Shown piece after piece: positions 28,203-36,519 of a DNA stretch of 64,000 nt; the first letter of the stretch is position 1, and each line of letters starts with the position of its first letter. The stretch is from positions 489,761 to 553,760 of the forward strand of contig NZ_VTWU01000005.1 of the NCBI RefSeq assembly GCF_008727865.1, in the 5' to 3' direction. A program made the translations under genes and the position numbers. Source of the DNA: Hymenobacter busanensis (GTDB lineage Bacteria > Bacteroidota > Bacteroidia > Cytophagales > Hymenobacteraceae). Under the pieces are notes generated by a model. That model was not told where the DNA came from and made no database searches. It saw nothing but the letters and a program-made list of their open reading frames with translations.

Positions 28203-28247
28203 CACGCAGGTGTGGTAAAATGCAGCGCGAGGCTGCAGCGGCGTGAA

Positions 28248-28418
28248 TTATTTCTGGAAGATCCAGCGGCAGCCGGGCTGGTATTTTTTGTACACCGGGC
28301 GGTGCAGGCGGCTTTTCTGTACGCGCCCAAACGGCGAAGCCACGGCAGCGGCGGCCGGCAGCAGCAGGGCAACAACGAGCAGGAGCGAGGCAAGGCGGGC
28401 GAGTACAGAAACGTTCAT
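28248..28418 (-). CDS. small secreted protein, 56 residues
   Basis: ATG at 28418, TAA at 28250-28248. The product has a textbook signal peptide (LARLASLLLVVALLLPAAAAVAS) leaving a mature peptide of about 28 residues that is strongly basic: PFGRVQKSRLHRPVYKKYQP, then a short end with a single Cys and Trp. There is no family I recognise. A terminator-like hairpin lies downstream (28167-28202). Support comes from the signal peptide and the hairpin; homologues would be needed to be sure. A cell-envelope or extracellular role is inferred. Confidence 0.6.
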   Translation of the reverse strand: MNVSVLARLASLLLVVALLLPAAAAVASPFGRVQKSRLHRPVYKKYQPGCRWIFQK

Positions 28419-28604
28419 AGGAAGAGGCGTGAGTTGGTGGGCAACCGAGGGCGTTATGCCCTGCTAACACTACAAAGGAACGGCGGCCCACTGCTGCCTT
28501 GCTGGGAGTTTAGACCAACACGGTGCTTTCCGATGCCAATGAAGGGCCATGCTCGCTGAACACAACACCCGGCCGGGGCCATGACCAATAGCCCAACCGC
28601 GCCA

Positions 28605-28690
28605 GCCCAGAGCGGCCTTGCCAGCACGCAAAACGGCCACGCCCCGAAAGGAGCGTGGCCGTTTTGCGTGCTGGCAAGGCCGCTCTGGGC
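28605..28690. terminator. very long inverted repeat, 38-bp arms
   Basis: A 38-bp perfect inverted repeat (28605-28642 with 28653-28690) around the 10-base loop CCCGAAAGGA. The inner portion (AAAACGGCCACGC ... GCGTGGCCGTTTT) resembles a terminator; the outer arms (GCCCAGAGCGGCCTTGCC...) extend well beyond the T run. It is directly downstream of the receptor gene ending at 28703 (minus strand). Confidence 0.85.
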
Positions 28691-28702
28691 CGGTTGGATA
28701 AG

Positions 28703-31315
28703 TTAGTTGCCTTGGCCGTTGCCGCCGTCGCCGGCTTTTTGGTCGTCGTTGCGGATGCTGCGCTTGGGGCGCTGGGGCTTATTCTCCAGCTTGCCGAAGC
28801 GGTAGCTAAAGGCCACGCGCACGCCGCGGTTGTAGACCTTGGTCGAGTTGGTTTGGTCGGAGGTGGCGGTGCGGAAGTCGTTGGTGAGGCGGATGTAGGG
28901 CGAGAACAGGTTGTCGGCGTTCAGCGTCAGGTCGCCTTTGTCTTTCCACAGGTTTTTGCGCAGGCCAATGGAGTACATCTGCCACGACGACGACTTGCCT
29001 TGCAGCTGAATACGGGGCGAGTTGAGCATGCCGAAGAACTGCAGGCTGTAGCCCTTGTCGAATTTGTAGCCCGAGTTGATGTTGGCCGAGTACACCACGC
29101 CGCTGTTGGAGGTGTTGAGCGTGGCGCTGCGCAGGTACACATAGTACAGGTTCACGTTGCCGCTGATGTCCCACTTGGGCACCGGCTTCACCGAGCCGAA
29201 CAGGTTCACGCCGTAGGTCTGGTTGCGGGCAATGTTGCCGTAGGTGGTTTCCACCAGCCGGATAGCGCGGCCCTGCGGATCGAGCGAGTCGCGGGTGATG
29301 CGCTTGGCTTCGATGGCGTTGTTGGTGATGCGCGAGTAGGCCGAGATGTTAATCACCGAGCCCTTCACGAAGGTGTTCAGGTTCAGCTCGAAGTTGTCGG
29401 TGAATTCCGCGTCCAGGTTTGGGTTGCCGTACTGCAGCTGTGTCGGGTCGATGCGGTTGCGGTAGGGGTTCAGGTAGAAAATGCTCGGGCGCTGGATGCG
29501 GCGCGAGTAGCTGGCCCGAATGGTAGAGCCCGGCTGCTTCAGGTTGCGCGTGAGGGCCACGTTGGGCAGCGCGTTGGTGTAGTTGGTGGTAAACCGGCCT
29601 TCCTGGCCCTGAAACTCGCCACCGAGGTCGGTGCGCTCTACGCGGCCGCCGAGCCGCACGCTGTACTTCTTGCCCAGCGACGTGGCGTAGGTGGCGTAGC
29701 CGGCCACCACGTTCTGGTCGTAAGTGAAGATGTTGGTCAGGTTGGCCACCGGGAAGGCAATGTTCTGCGCGTTCAGCGTGTCCACGGTGTAGTTGCTGTA
29801 CACATTGCGCATGATCATCTTGCCGCCCACTTCCACCGTTTGCTTGTCCGAAAGCGGGTGCACGTAGTCGGTTTGCAGGGTGGTTTCCAGGTTGCGGGCC
29901 TTGTTGAGGCTGCTTTCCTGGTAGGCGGGTGTGAAGTAGTGCGGCACACCCAGCGGGTACTGGTCGATGTCGTAGAAGCGGCGGTTGGCGTTGCGGGTGT
30001 GCTGGCCCAGCACCGTCCACTCGCGGCGGCTGCCCTGCCCGAAGGTGCGGGTGTAGGAGCCCGTCAAATCGTAGCTCTGCACGCGGAATTTCTGGTCCAG
30101 CTCCCGCTCGTAGTTGCCGAAGCGCGAGTTGGAGCTGAGCGTCTGCTCCTGGTGCACATCGGCCGTGTTGGCGTTGCGGAACATGTTGCCATTCACCGAA
30201 AAGCTCAGGGCGTGGTTGGGGGCCGGCTCGTAGTCGATACCGATGCGGCCGTTGCCGCCGCCGCCAAAGCCGCGGCCGGTGTTTTCCTGGGTCAGCGTGT
30301 TGCGCACGGTGGTTTTGCTGGCGTCGGTGTAGTCCACACGCTGCACGCCCTGCACGCCGGGCGAGTAGAACGACCACCCGTTGATGGCCGACGACAGCCC
30401 CACCTTGCCTTTGCGGGCGTTCAGGCCCAGGTTCATGTTGGAGTTTCGCGTACCAGCCGCCACGCCCACGTTGCCGTTCACGCCCTGCAGGTTGTTTTCC
30501 TTCAGTACAATGTTGATGATGCCGGCCGAGCCTTCGCCGTCGTACTTGGCCGAGGGCGAGGTAATTACTTCCACCGACTTGATTTGGTCGCCGGGCAGCT
30601 GCTTGAGGGCCTGGGCTACGTCGTTGGCCACAATGGCCGAAGGCTTGCCGTTGATGAGCACCTTCACGTTGGAAGAGCCGCTGAGCTGCAGGTTGCCGTC
30701 GGGGTCCACGCTCACCATCGGCGCTTTGCGCAGCACGTCGGCGGCGGTACCGCCCTTGTTGGTGGCGTCTTGGGTGGCGTTGTACACGAGGCGGTCGGGC
30801 TTGCTTTCCACAATGGGCCGCTCGCCGGTCACCGTCACGCCTTCCAGCTGCTTGGCCTGCGAGGCCAACGCCAACGAACCCAGGTCCACGCTCATTTTGC
30901 CCTCGGCCAGCGTCACGGGCTGTACCAGCGCGCCGTAGCCGATGAAGCTGATGGACAAACGGTAGGAGCCGGGTGCAATGCCTTTCAGCACAAACTTGCC
31001 TTTGTCGTCGGCCACGGTGCCGTCCACGGGCTTCTCGCCGGTGGCGGGCAGCAGGGCCACGGTGGCAAACTCCACCGGCTGCTTGGTGGTGCCGTCGAGC
31101 ACCGTGCCGCTGATGCGGCCGTTGCCGCGCGGGGCTGGAATGGCCAGCGGCGCGGCGGCTTTAGTAGGCGCGCCGCCCGGGGCACCAGTCGGGGCACCGT
31201 CGGTGCGGGTGCCGGCCGGGCGCTGGCCAGCAGCCGGCGCACCAGGGGCCTGGGCCCAAGCGGGGGCCGACAACAGGCTAGCCGAAGCGAATAAAAGCAG
31301 TACAGCGTTTTTCAT
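28703..31315 (-). CDS. TonB-dependent receptor-like outer-membrane protein
   Basis: 870 residues with a signal peptide (LLLFASASLLSAPAWA-Q), then a Pro/Ala/Gly-rich low-complexity stretch (about 22-65). A carboxypeptidase-regulatory-like domain follows (about 68-150: ISGTVLDGTTKQPVEFATVALLP...GSYRLSISFIGYG), then a TonB plug (about 175-265: DVLRKAPMVSVDPDGNLQLSGSSNVKVLINGKP...IKSVEVITSPSAKYDGEGSAGIINIVLK). The rest is a barrel of the outer-membrane-beta-barrel family, ending in VAFSYRFGKLENKPQRPKR and an unusually charged tail. There is no SusD partner next door, so it is not a classical polysaccharide-utilisation receptor; the ligand is unknown. Confidence 0.93.
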   Translation of the reverse strand: MKNAVLLLFASASLLSAPAWAQAPGAPAAGQRPAGTRTDGAPTGAPGGAPTKAAAPLAIPAPRGNGRISGTVLDGTTKQPVEFATVALLPATGEKPVDGTVADDKGKFVLKGIAPGSYRLSISFIGYGALVQPVTLAEGKMSVDLGSLALASQAKQLEGVTVTGERPIVESKPDRLVYNATQDATNKGGTAADVLRKAPMVSVDPDGNLQLSGSSNVKVLINGKPSAIVANDVAQALKQLPGDQIKSVEVITSPSAKYDGEGSAGIINIVLKENNLQGVNGNVGVAAGTRNSNMNLGLNARKGKVGLSSAINGWSFYSPGVQGVQRVDYTDASKTTVRNTLTQENTGRGFGGGGNGRIGIDYEPAPNHALSFSVNGNMFRNANTADVHQEQTLSSNSRFGNYERELDQKFRVQSYDLTGSYTRTFGQGSRREWTVLGQHTRNANRRFYDIDQYPLGVPHYFTPAYQESSLNKARNLETTLQTDYVHPLSDKQTVEVGGKMIMRNVYSNYTVDTLNAQNIAFPVANLTNIFTYDQNVVAGYATYATSLGKKYSVRLGGRVERTDLGGEFQGQEGRFTTNYTNALPNVALTRNLKQPGSTIRASYSRRIQRPSIFYLNPYRNRIDPTQLQYGNPNLDAEFTDNFELNLNTFVKGSVINISAYSRITNNAIEAKRITRDSLDPQGRAIRLVETTYGNIARNQTYGVNLFGSVKPVPKWDISGNVNLYYVYLRSATLNTSNSGVVYSANINSGYKFDKGYSLQFFGMLNSPRIQLQGKSSSWQMYSIGLRKNLWKDKGDLTLNADNLFSPYIRLTNDFRTATSDQTNSTKVYNRGVRVAFSYRFGKLENKPQRPKRSIRNDDQKAGDGGNGQGN

Positions 31316-31633
31316 AGCTGAGAAAAGAAGTCGAAAGCGGGAGAGAAGAAAGCCGGTGCGACGTGCAAAGCGCAGCCGGGTTTGGAGGTAAGCGTAATGC
31401 GAAAAAGAGGGCGGATAATCGTCGGAAAATCAACGAAGAAGGGCCTGCGGGGCGAGGCGATTCTACACCGAGGGGATTTGCGGGTGCAAAGGTCCGCATA
31501 CTGGCGCCCGAACGCAACCACTAAAAGATGTGAGTTGGGAGGGCAGAGGCATCAGAATAAGGGCAGGAAGCTATTTGCGCCAATTGTCGGTGGCAGGCCG
31601 GGCAGGGTTGCATTTCGGGTTGATGAAATTGTG
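31316..31633. other. 318-base intergenic region with receptor promoter
   Basis: Between the receptor gene and the ABC permease, both on the minus strand. It holds the putative receptor promoter (31487-31517) and a leader of about 165 bases. No other structure or gene is evident. Confidence 0.6.
31487..31517 (-). promoter_or_regulatory. putative receptor-gene promoter
   Basis: On the minus strand TTG (31517-31515), 20 bases, then GACCTTTG (31494-31487), one mismatch from TAnnTTTG. It is 172 bases before the receptor start. Confidence 0.45.
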
Positions 31634-32467
31634 CTAGCCTTCGTGGCGGTAGCGCAGCAGCACGTAGCCCCCCAGCAGAACCAGCCCAAACCAGCCGAGC
31701 GTCAGCCACTCGGCTTTGGCCAGCGCCAGGTCGAGGGCATGACCTTTGGGCACCGAAGCGGCTTTTTGCAGCGCCAGCAGCGGTGTGGCGTAGGGCACCC
31801 AGTCGATGTGTTCCCACCGCATCAGCGTGAGGGCCGCAATGGTGGCGCCCATGCCCAGGGCCACCGGCGTGGCAAACGACCGCCACCACAGACTCGCCAC
31901 GTACTGAATGGCCAGAATGCCGAGCGTGGCAATGTAGGTATGCCACAGCAGCGTAACGGTAGCCAGCAGCGGCACGGCGTGGTCCTGAAAATGCAGGCTC
32001 GGCCGCAGCAGGCCCAGCAACAGACCCGAGCCCAGCAGAATAACGGTATAAGCCAGCATGGCCAGCGCATTCAGGCCCATGAGCACCAGCAGCTTGCTGC
32101 CGAACACCGCGCCGCGGCCCACCGGCTGCGCGTACACGTGTTTCCAGGCAACGGCTTTGTTTTCCACGTTCAGCACCAGCCCGGTGAGCAGCACCACAAA
32201 CAACGGCAACAGCAGGGCGCAGGCCGTTTGCCAGCTCTGCATCAGGTACGTTGGCCACGGGTCCTGGCCGGGCTTGAGCAGGTATTCGCCCTTGAAGTAG
32301 AAGATCAGGAACGTGAGGGCCACCGGAAAGGCGCCGCTGGCCAGCGTCAGCCACAGGGCCGGGGTACGCTTGAGGCGCAGCACGTCGGCCGACAGCGCGC
32401 GGCGCAGCTGGGTTGCGGGAGCCGGCGTTTGGAAAGAAGGCGAAGGGGAGAGAACAACGGTTGACAT
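31634..32467 (-). CDS. ABC-2 type transporter permease
   Basis: 277 residues with six predicted membrane spans and the N-terminal sequence LRRALSADVLRLKRTPALWLTLASGAF typical of lantibiotic-immunity-type ABC-2 permeases. Spans lie near LTFLIFYF, ACALLLPLFVVLLTGLVLNV, LLVLMGLNALAMLAYTVILLGSGLLLG, LLATVTLLWHTYIATLGILAI, FATPVALGMGATIAALTLM and WFGLVLLGGYVLL. It pairs with the ATPase gene just upstream (13-base gap). The substrate is unknown; related exporters remove peptides or lipids. The divergent LytS/LytTR pair next door may control it. Confidence 0.85.
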   Translation of the reverse strand: MSTVVLSPSPSFQTPAPATQLRRALSADVLRLKRTPALWLTLASGAFPVALTFLIFYFKGEYLLKPGQDPWPTYLMQSWQTACALLLPLFVVLLTGLVLNVENKAVAWKHVYAQPVGRGAVFGSKLLVLMGLNALAMLAYTVILLGSGLLLGLLRPSLHFQDHAVPLLATVTLLWHTYIATLGILAIQYVASLWWRSFATPVALGMGATIAALTLMRWEHIDWVPYATPLLALQKAASVPKGHALDLALAKAEWLTLGWFGLVLLGGYVLLRYRHEG

Positions 32468-32480
32468 AGCGCAGAAAGAC

Positions 32481-33407
32481 TTAGAGGGCGGTGGCTTCGG
32501 TGAGGTGCAGGAAGGTTTGTTCGAGGCTGGGCTGCTCGCAGCGCAGGCTGTAGAGCGGCTGCCCGGCGCTTACCAGCTCCTGCGCCAGGTAGGCCATCTG
32601 CTCGGGCGACTGGTAGGGCAGCGCCAGCGTGCCGGTGGCCAGCACGCGGGCGGCGCCAAACTCCAGCGGCAGCAGGTTGCGGCAGCGTTCCGCATCGTCG
32701 GTTTCGATGACGACCTGAGCCCGGCCGCTTTGCTGGCGCTGCAGCTCGCGCACGGTCCCCTGAAACGCCAGCCGGCCCTGCTGAATCACGCCCACGTGCG
32801 TGGCCATCCGCTCGATTTCGCTGATGAGGTGGCTCGACAGCAGAATGGTTTTGCCGTGTTCTTGCTGCAGGCGCAGCAGCAGGGCGCGCATCTCGGTAAT
32901 GCCCTGCGGGTCGAGGCCGTTGGTGGGCTCATCGAGGATGAGCAAATCCGGGTCGGGCAATAGCGCCAGGGCCAAGCCCAGGCGCTGCCGCATGCCCAGC
33001 GAATAGGCCCGCACCGGGCGGTGGGCATCGGCCGAGAGGCCCACCAGCGTCAGGACCTCGGCGGTGCGGTGCCGGGGCAGGCCCCGCAGGCGGCGCGTTG
33101 CTTCCACGTTCTCGAAACCGTTGAGGTGGTCGTAGAGCGAAGGCATTTCGATGAGGGCGCCCACGCGGCCCAGCAGCGGCAGCCGGTGCTGGGCCAGGTC
33201 GTGCCCGAAAAGCTGCACGCTACCGGCCGGGGCGGGCAACAGGCCCAGCAGAATGCGCAGCGTGGTGCTTTTGCCGGCGCCGTTCGGCCCCAGAAAGCCG
33301 TAGATGCTGGCCGGCGGTACGTGCAGGTTCACGTCGTGCAGAATGGGGCGCTTGCCGTAGCTGAACGAGAGGCCGCGGGTTTCAACGAGCGGGGGAGGGG
33401 TAAGCAT
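32481..33407 (-). CDS. ABC transporter ATP-binding protein
   Basis: 308 residues. All nucleotide-binding motifs are present: Walker A GPNGAGKST, Q-loop region ALIEMPSLYDHLNG, signature YSLGMRQRLGLALALL, Walker B LLILDEPTNGLD and the H-loop SSHLISEIERM. The C-terminal 90 residues (from about 215) are the regulatory extension of the CcmA/bacitracin-export type. It is co-transcribed with the permease that follows and drives its export from the cytoplasm side. Confidence 0.95.
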   Translation of the reverse strand: MLTPPPLVETRGLSFSYGKRPILHDVNLHVPPASIYGFLGPNGAGKSTTLRILLGLLPAPAGSVQLFGHDLAQHRLPLLGRVGALIEMPSLYDHLNGFENVEATRRLRGLPRHRTAEVLTLVGLSADAHRPVRAYSLGMRQRLGLALALLPDPDLLILDEPTNGLDPQGITEMRALLLRLQQEHGKTILLSSHLISEIERMATHVGVIQQGRLAFQGTVRELQRQQSGRAQVVIETDDAERCRNLLPLEFGAARVLATGTLALPYQSPEQMAYLAQELVSAGQPLYSLRCEQPSLEQTFLHLTEATAL

Positions 33408-33705
33408 GGTTTCGGAGGTGGGGTTGAGAGGCAGAACTGGCTCAAACGTAGAGGGCGCGTTTTTCCCTTGCCGGGGAATTCAACCAACCCCGCTGCCTTC
33501 TCCCAAAACGCCGAAATCGAACCCACCAACCCCAAACTCCCGGCCAGCCGCGCTGCCGGGCCCGGCCAGCGCACGTTGTAGCCCGGCAGCAGCGGGTTGG
33601 TTGACGTTTGGGCGGCGTTGGTTGAAAACGGCCTCACTGCCCGCCGAGTCCCCTTACCTTGCTTACCGCCTGCAGCCCGACTTCAGCCCTGCGCGGCGCA
33701 GTAGT
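33408..33705. other. 298-base divergent spacer
   Basis: Between the ABC genes (minus) and the LytS-type kinase (plus). TACCTTGC (33655-33662) resembles a -7 box for the kinase. No gene is credible here; the open frame that runs through it into the kinase is low-complexity Pro/Arg/Ala. Confidence 0.5.
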
Positions 33706-34824
33706 ATGTTTGTTTCCTTGCCCCGTCGTTTCCATATCAGCCTGCCGTTGCGCTCGACGCGCCTCGCCGCCACGGCCGAGGCACCCACCGCGGTACCGTG
33801 GTGGGTGCACGTGCTCTGGCTGTCGGTGCTGGCGAGTACCGATGTGCTCCAGACCGTGTCGTCGATGAACGGCAAAATGCCGCCGGCCTGGCCCCAGCAC
33901 CTCACGCGTTTGGTAGTCAACGACGCCCTGGCCTCGCTGCTGTTCTATTTCAACTGGGTGGTGCTCATTCCCCGCACCCTCACGCAGAGCCGGCTGGGCG
34001 CGTTTGCCCTCGGGGTGCTGGGCCTGCTGGCGCTGTTTATTCCCTTGCGCATCGGTAGCGCCGTACTGCTGCAGCCCCTCACCCAATTTAACGAACCGCA
34101 CAGCCGCTGGATGGCCTACACCGTAGCGGGTGTGGTGACGGGCCTGATGACCATTTTCTTCAGCTCGGGCGTGAAAATTACCGGCGACTACCTGCTGGTG
34201 CAGCGCAACCGCCGGGAGCTGGAGCGCCAGCAGCTGCTCACCGAGTTGTCGCTCCTGAAAATGCAGGTCAACCCGCACTTCCTCTTCAACACGCTCAACA
34301 ACATCTACTCCTTAGCCAGCCAGAAGTCCGACCGCGCCCCGGAGGCCGTGTTGCGCTTGGCCGAAATCATGCGCTACATGCTCTACGAGAGCAGTGCCGA
34401 CACCGTGCCGCTGGAAAAGGAATTGGCCCATTTGCGCAGTTTCCTCGATTTGCAGCGCCTGCGCCTGCCGGCCGGTGCCACCGACGCCATCGTGTTCGAA
34501 AGCCAGGGCCTGCCCGCCGCCGCCGACTTCCCCATTGCGCCCATGCTGCTGCTGCCACTCGTCGAAAACGCTTTCAAGCACGGCGACTTGTCGGCCCGGC
34601 CGGTTGTGGTCATCAGCCTCCATATAAAGGCGAACCACGAGCTACGCTTTGCCGTGCGCAACCCCGTGGCCCCCGAAGGCACGCACCCGCTCGACCAGCC
34701 CGGCGGCGTGGGCCTCACCAATTTGCACCGCCGCCTCGAGCTGCTGTACCCCGGCCGCTACAGCCTGACCGTCAGTAAGCCCGGTGGCCAGCACGAGGTG
34801 GTGCTTACCCTGCGCAACGAGTAA
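33706..34824 (+). CDS. LytS/YehU-family sensor histidine kinase
   Basis: 372 residues from the ATG at 33706. Four membrane spans occupy roughly residues 35-165 (WWVHVLWLSVLASTDVL, LASLLFYFNWVVLIP, LGAFALGVLGLLALFIPLRI, WMAYTVAGVVTGLMTIFF), followed by a short linker helix and the His_kinase domain. The phospho-acceptor His is in QVNPHFLFNTLNN and the ATPase N-box is LVENAFKHG, with GVGLTNLHRRLELLY as the G-box. There is no extracellular sensor domain, so it senses within or near the membrane. It lies 47 bases before its LytTR partner. Confidence 0.93.
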   Translation: MFVSLPRRFHISLPLRSTRLAATAEAPTAVPWWVHVLWLSVLASTDVLQTVSSMNGKMPPAWPQHLTRLVVNDALASLLFYFNWVVLIPRTLTQSRLGAFALGVLGLLALFIPLRIGSAVLLQPLTQFNEPHSRWMAYTVAGVVTGLMTIFFSSGVKITGDYLLVQRNRRELERQQLLTELSLLKMQVNPHFLFNTLNNIYSLASQKSDRAPEAVLRLAEIMRYMLYESSADTVPLEKELAHLRSFLDLQRLRLPAGATDAIVFESQGLPAAADFPIAPMLLLPLVENAFKHGDLSARPVVVISLHIKANHELRFAVRNPVAPEGTHPLDQPGGVGLTNLHRRLELLYPGRYSLTVSKPGGQHEVVLTLRNE

Positions 34825-34871
34825 CTTGCCCTACGGCGCCCCGCTTTTTTCCTCCTCTTTGCCTCTATAGT

Positions 34872-35618
34872 ATGCGTCCGCTTACCTGCGTGATTATCGA
34901 CGACGAACCCCTGGCCCTCGACCTGCTAGCCGGCTACTGCGAGCAGGTGCCCGGGCTGGAGCTGAAAGGCCAGTTTCACGACGCGCTGGTGGCGCTGGCC
35001 TTCGTGCAGGATCATCCCGTCGACATCGTGTTCGTCGATATTCACATGCCGCGCATCACCGGCCTGCAACTGGTGCAGCTGCTGCCCAAGCCCGGCCCGC
35101 ACGTCATCTTCACCACGGCCTACAACCAGTACGCCGTGCAGAGCTACGAGCTGAGCGCCGTCGACTACCTGCTCAAGCCCATCGGCTTCGACCGGTTTTT
35201 GCAGGCCGTGAACAAAGTGCGCACCCAAACCCAGGCGGCCGCTACCCCGTTGCCGGCTGCTGCGCCGCCCGCCGAAGCTGCCGCGCTGCCCGCCGCGCCC
35301 GATGCCATGTTTGTCAAAAACGAGCACCGCCTGCAGCGCGTGGCTTTCGATGACATCCTTTACATCGAGGGCATGAAGGAGTACCTGATGATTTACACCG
35401 AAGGCAGCAAGATTCTTACCCTGCAGTCGTTTCGGCGGGTGGAGGAAGTGCTGCCGCCCGAGCGGTTTGCGCGCATCCACAAGTCCTACATCGTGGCCCT
35501 CAACCGCATCGAGCACGTGGAGCGCGGCAAAGTGCAGGTAGCCGGCCGCCTGCTGCCCATCGGCGACACCTACCGCGACTCGTTCAACGCCCTCATCAAG
35601 GCCCAAAACCTGCTTTAG
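34872..35618 (+). CDS. LytTR response regulator
   Basis: 248 residues. The receiver domain (about 1-120) has the acidic pocket IIDDEP, phospho-acceptor Asp56 in VFVDIHMP, and the Thr/Lys pair in TTAYNQYAV and LLKPIGF. An Ala/Pro linker (about 125-150) leads to the LytTR DNA-binding domain (FVKNEHRLQRVAFDDILYIEGMKEYLMIYTEGSKILTLQSF...FARIHKSYIVALNRIEHV). It is the cognate partner of the upstream kinase and a possible regulator of the divergent ABC transporter. Confidence 0.95.
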   Translation: MRPLTCVIIDDEPLALDLLAGYCEQVPGLELKGQFHDALVALAFVQDHPVDIVFVDIHMPRITGLQLVQLLPKPGPHVIFTTAYNQYAVQSYELSAVDYLLKPIGFDRFLQAVNKVRTQTQAAATPLPAAAPPAEAAALPAAPDAMFVKNEHRLQRVAFDDILYIEGMKEYLMIYTEGSKILTLQSFRRVEEVLPPERFARIHKSYIVALNRIEHVERGKVQVAGRLLPIGDTYRDSFNALIKAQNLL

Positions 35619-35835
35619 CGAGCTGCGGCGGTGGTTTCGGCGGCGCGTACCAGAAAAAAATACGCGGCTTGCAACCCCGGCTGCCTCCCCCGACTCATAT
35701 CCACACTGGCCCGCAAGGCCGCACCTTCACAGTAGTGACCAATAGGCGTATGACGCGCAGCTACTTTCCTTATCCGCCTGACCGCCGCCTGGCCGCGGCA
35801 GGCCCCAATACCGGACCCGCGGGCCGGAGCGGACA

Positions 35836-36519
35836 ATGAGTGCCTTGGCTGCGTCGCTTTCGGGCGGCGGAGTGAGCAAGCTGTTCGGCGCCTTGGCGCC
35901 CACGGCCGAGCCGCAAGTCAACCAACCCACCGCCATGCCCGTGAAGCCGCTGCAACCGTCGGCCAAATGGACCGAAGCCGAGTTGATTGACGCCTGCCTG
36001 GCCGGAAGCCGGGTGGCGCAAAAGGAACTCTACGTGCGCTACGCCAGCCGCATGCTGGCCGTGTGCATGCGCTACGCCACCACCACCTTCGAGGCCGAAG
36101 ACGTGCTGCAGGAAGGCTTTGTGACGGTGTACAACAACCTGCGGCTGTTCCGGCGCGAATGCCCGCTGGAGTTCTGGATTCGGCGCATCATGATCAACGC
36201 CGCCCTGCGCCAGCACCGCCGCAGCGCCGCCATGCTGGCCGTTACCGAAAACGAATACCCCGAAACCATTGCCGACGAGGAGTTCATTCTGTCGAATTAC
36301 TCGTTTGAAGAGTTGTTGAAAATGATTCAGGATTTGGCACCGCGCTACCGCATGGTGTTCAACCTGTTCGCCATCGAAGGTTACGGCCACAAAGAAATCG
36401 GCGACATGCTGGGCATTTCGGAAGGAACCAGCAAGTCGCAGTACGCCCGCGCCCGCGTCATTCTCAAAACCAAGCTGGAACGCCTCGATTACCGCCACAA
36501 TGATTCCGTCTACCGATAA
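35836..36519 (+). CDS. ECF-type RNA polymerase sigma factor
   Basis: 227 residues from the ATG at 35836; a second ATG at codon 34 (MPVKPLQPSAKW) is a possible alternative, as the first 33 residues look disordered. Region 2 is LIDACLAGSRVAQKELYVRYASRMLAVCMRYATTTFEAEDVLQEGFVTVYNNLRLFRR, region 4 is LAPRYRMVFNLFAIEGYGHKEIGDMLGISEGTSKSQYARAR. It recruits RNA polymerase to its own promoter set. Its 3' end overlaps the next start by 20 bases, so the two are translationally coupled. Confidence 0.93.
   Translation: MSALAASLSGGGVSKLFGALAPTAEPQVNQPTAMPVKPLQPSAKWTEAELIDACLAGSRVAQKELYVRYASRMLAVCMRYATTTFEAEDVLQEGFVTVYNNLRLFRRECPLEFWIRRIMINAALRQHRRSAAMLAVTENEYPETIADEEFILSNYSFEELLKMIQDLAPRYRMVFNLFAIEGYGHKEIGDMLGISEGTSKSQYARARVILKTKLERLDYRHNDSVYR

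Noticed and set aside
28655..31294. A plus-strand open frame of 879 codons antisense to the receptor gene
   Set aside because: It is a high-GC shadow: the translation is Val/Gly/His/Arg-rich without domains, while the minus strand encodes a full receptor with signal, plug and barrel.
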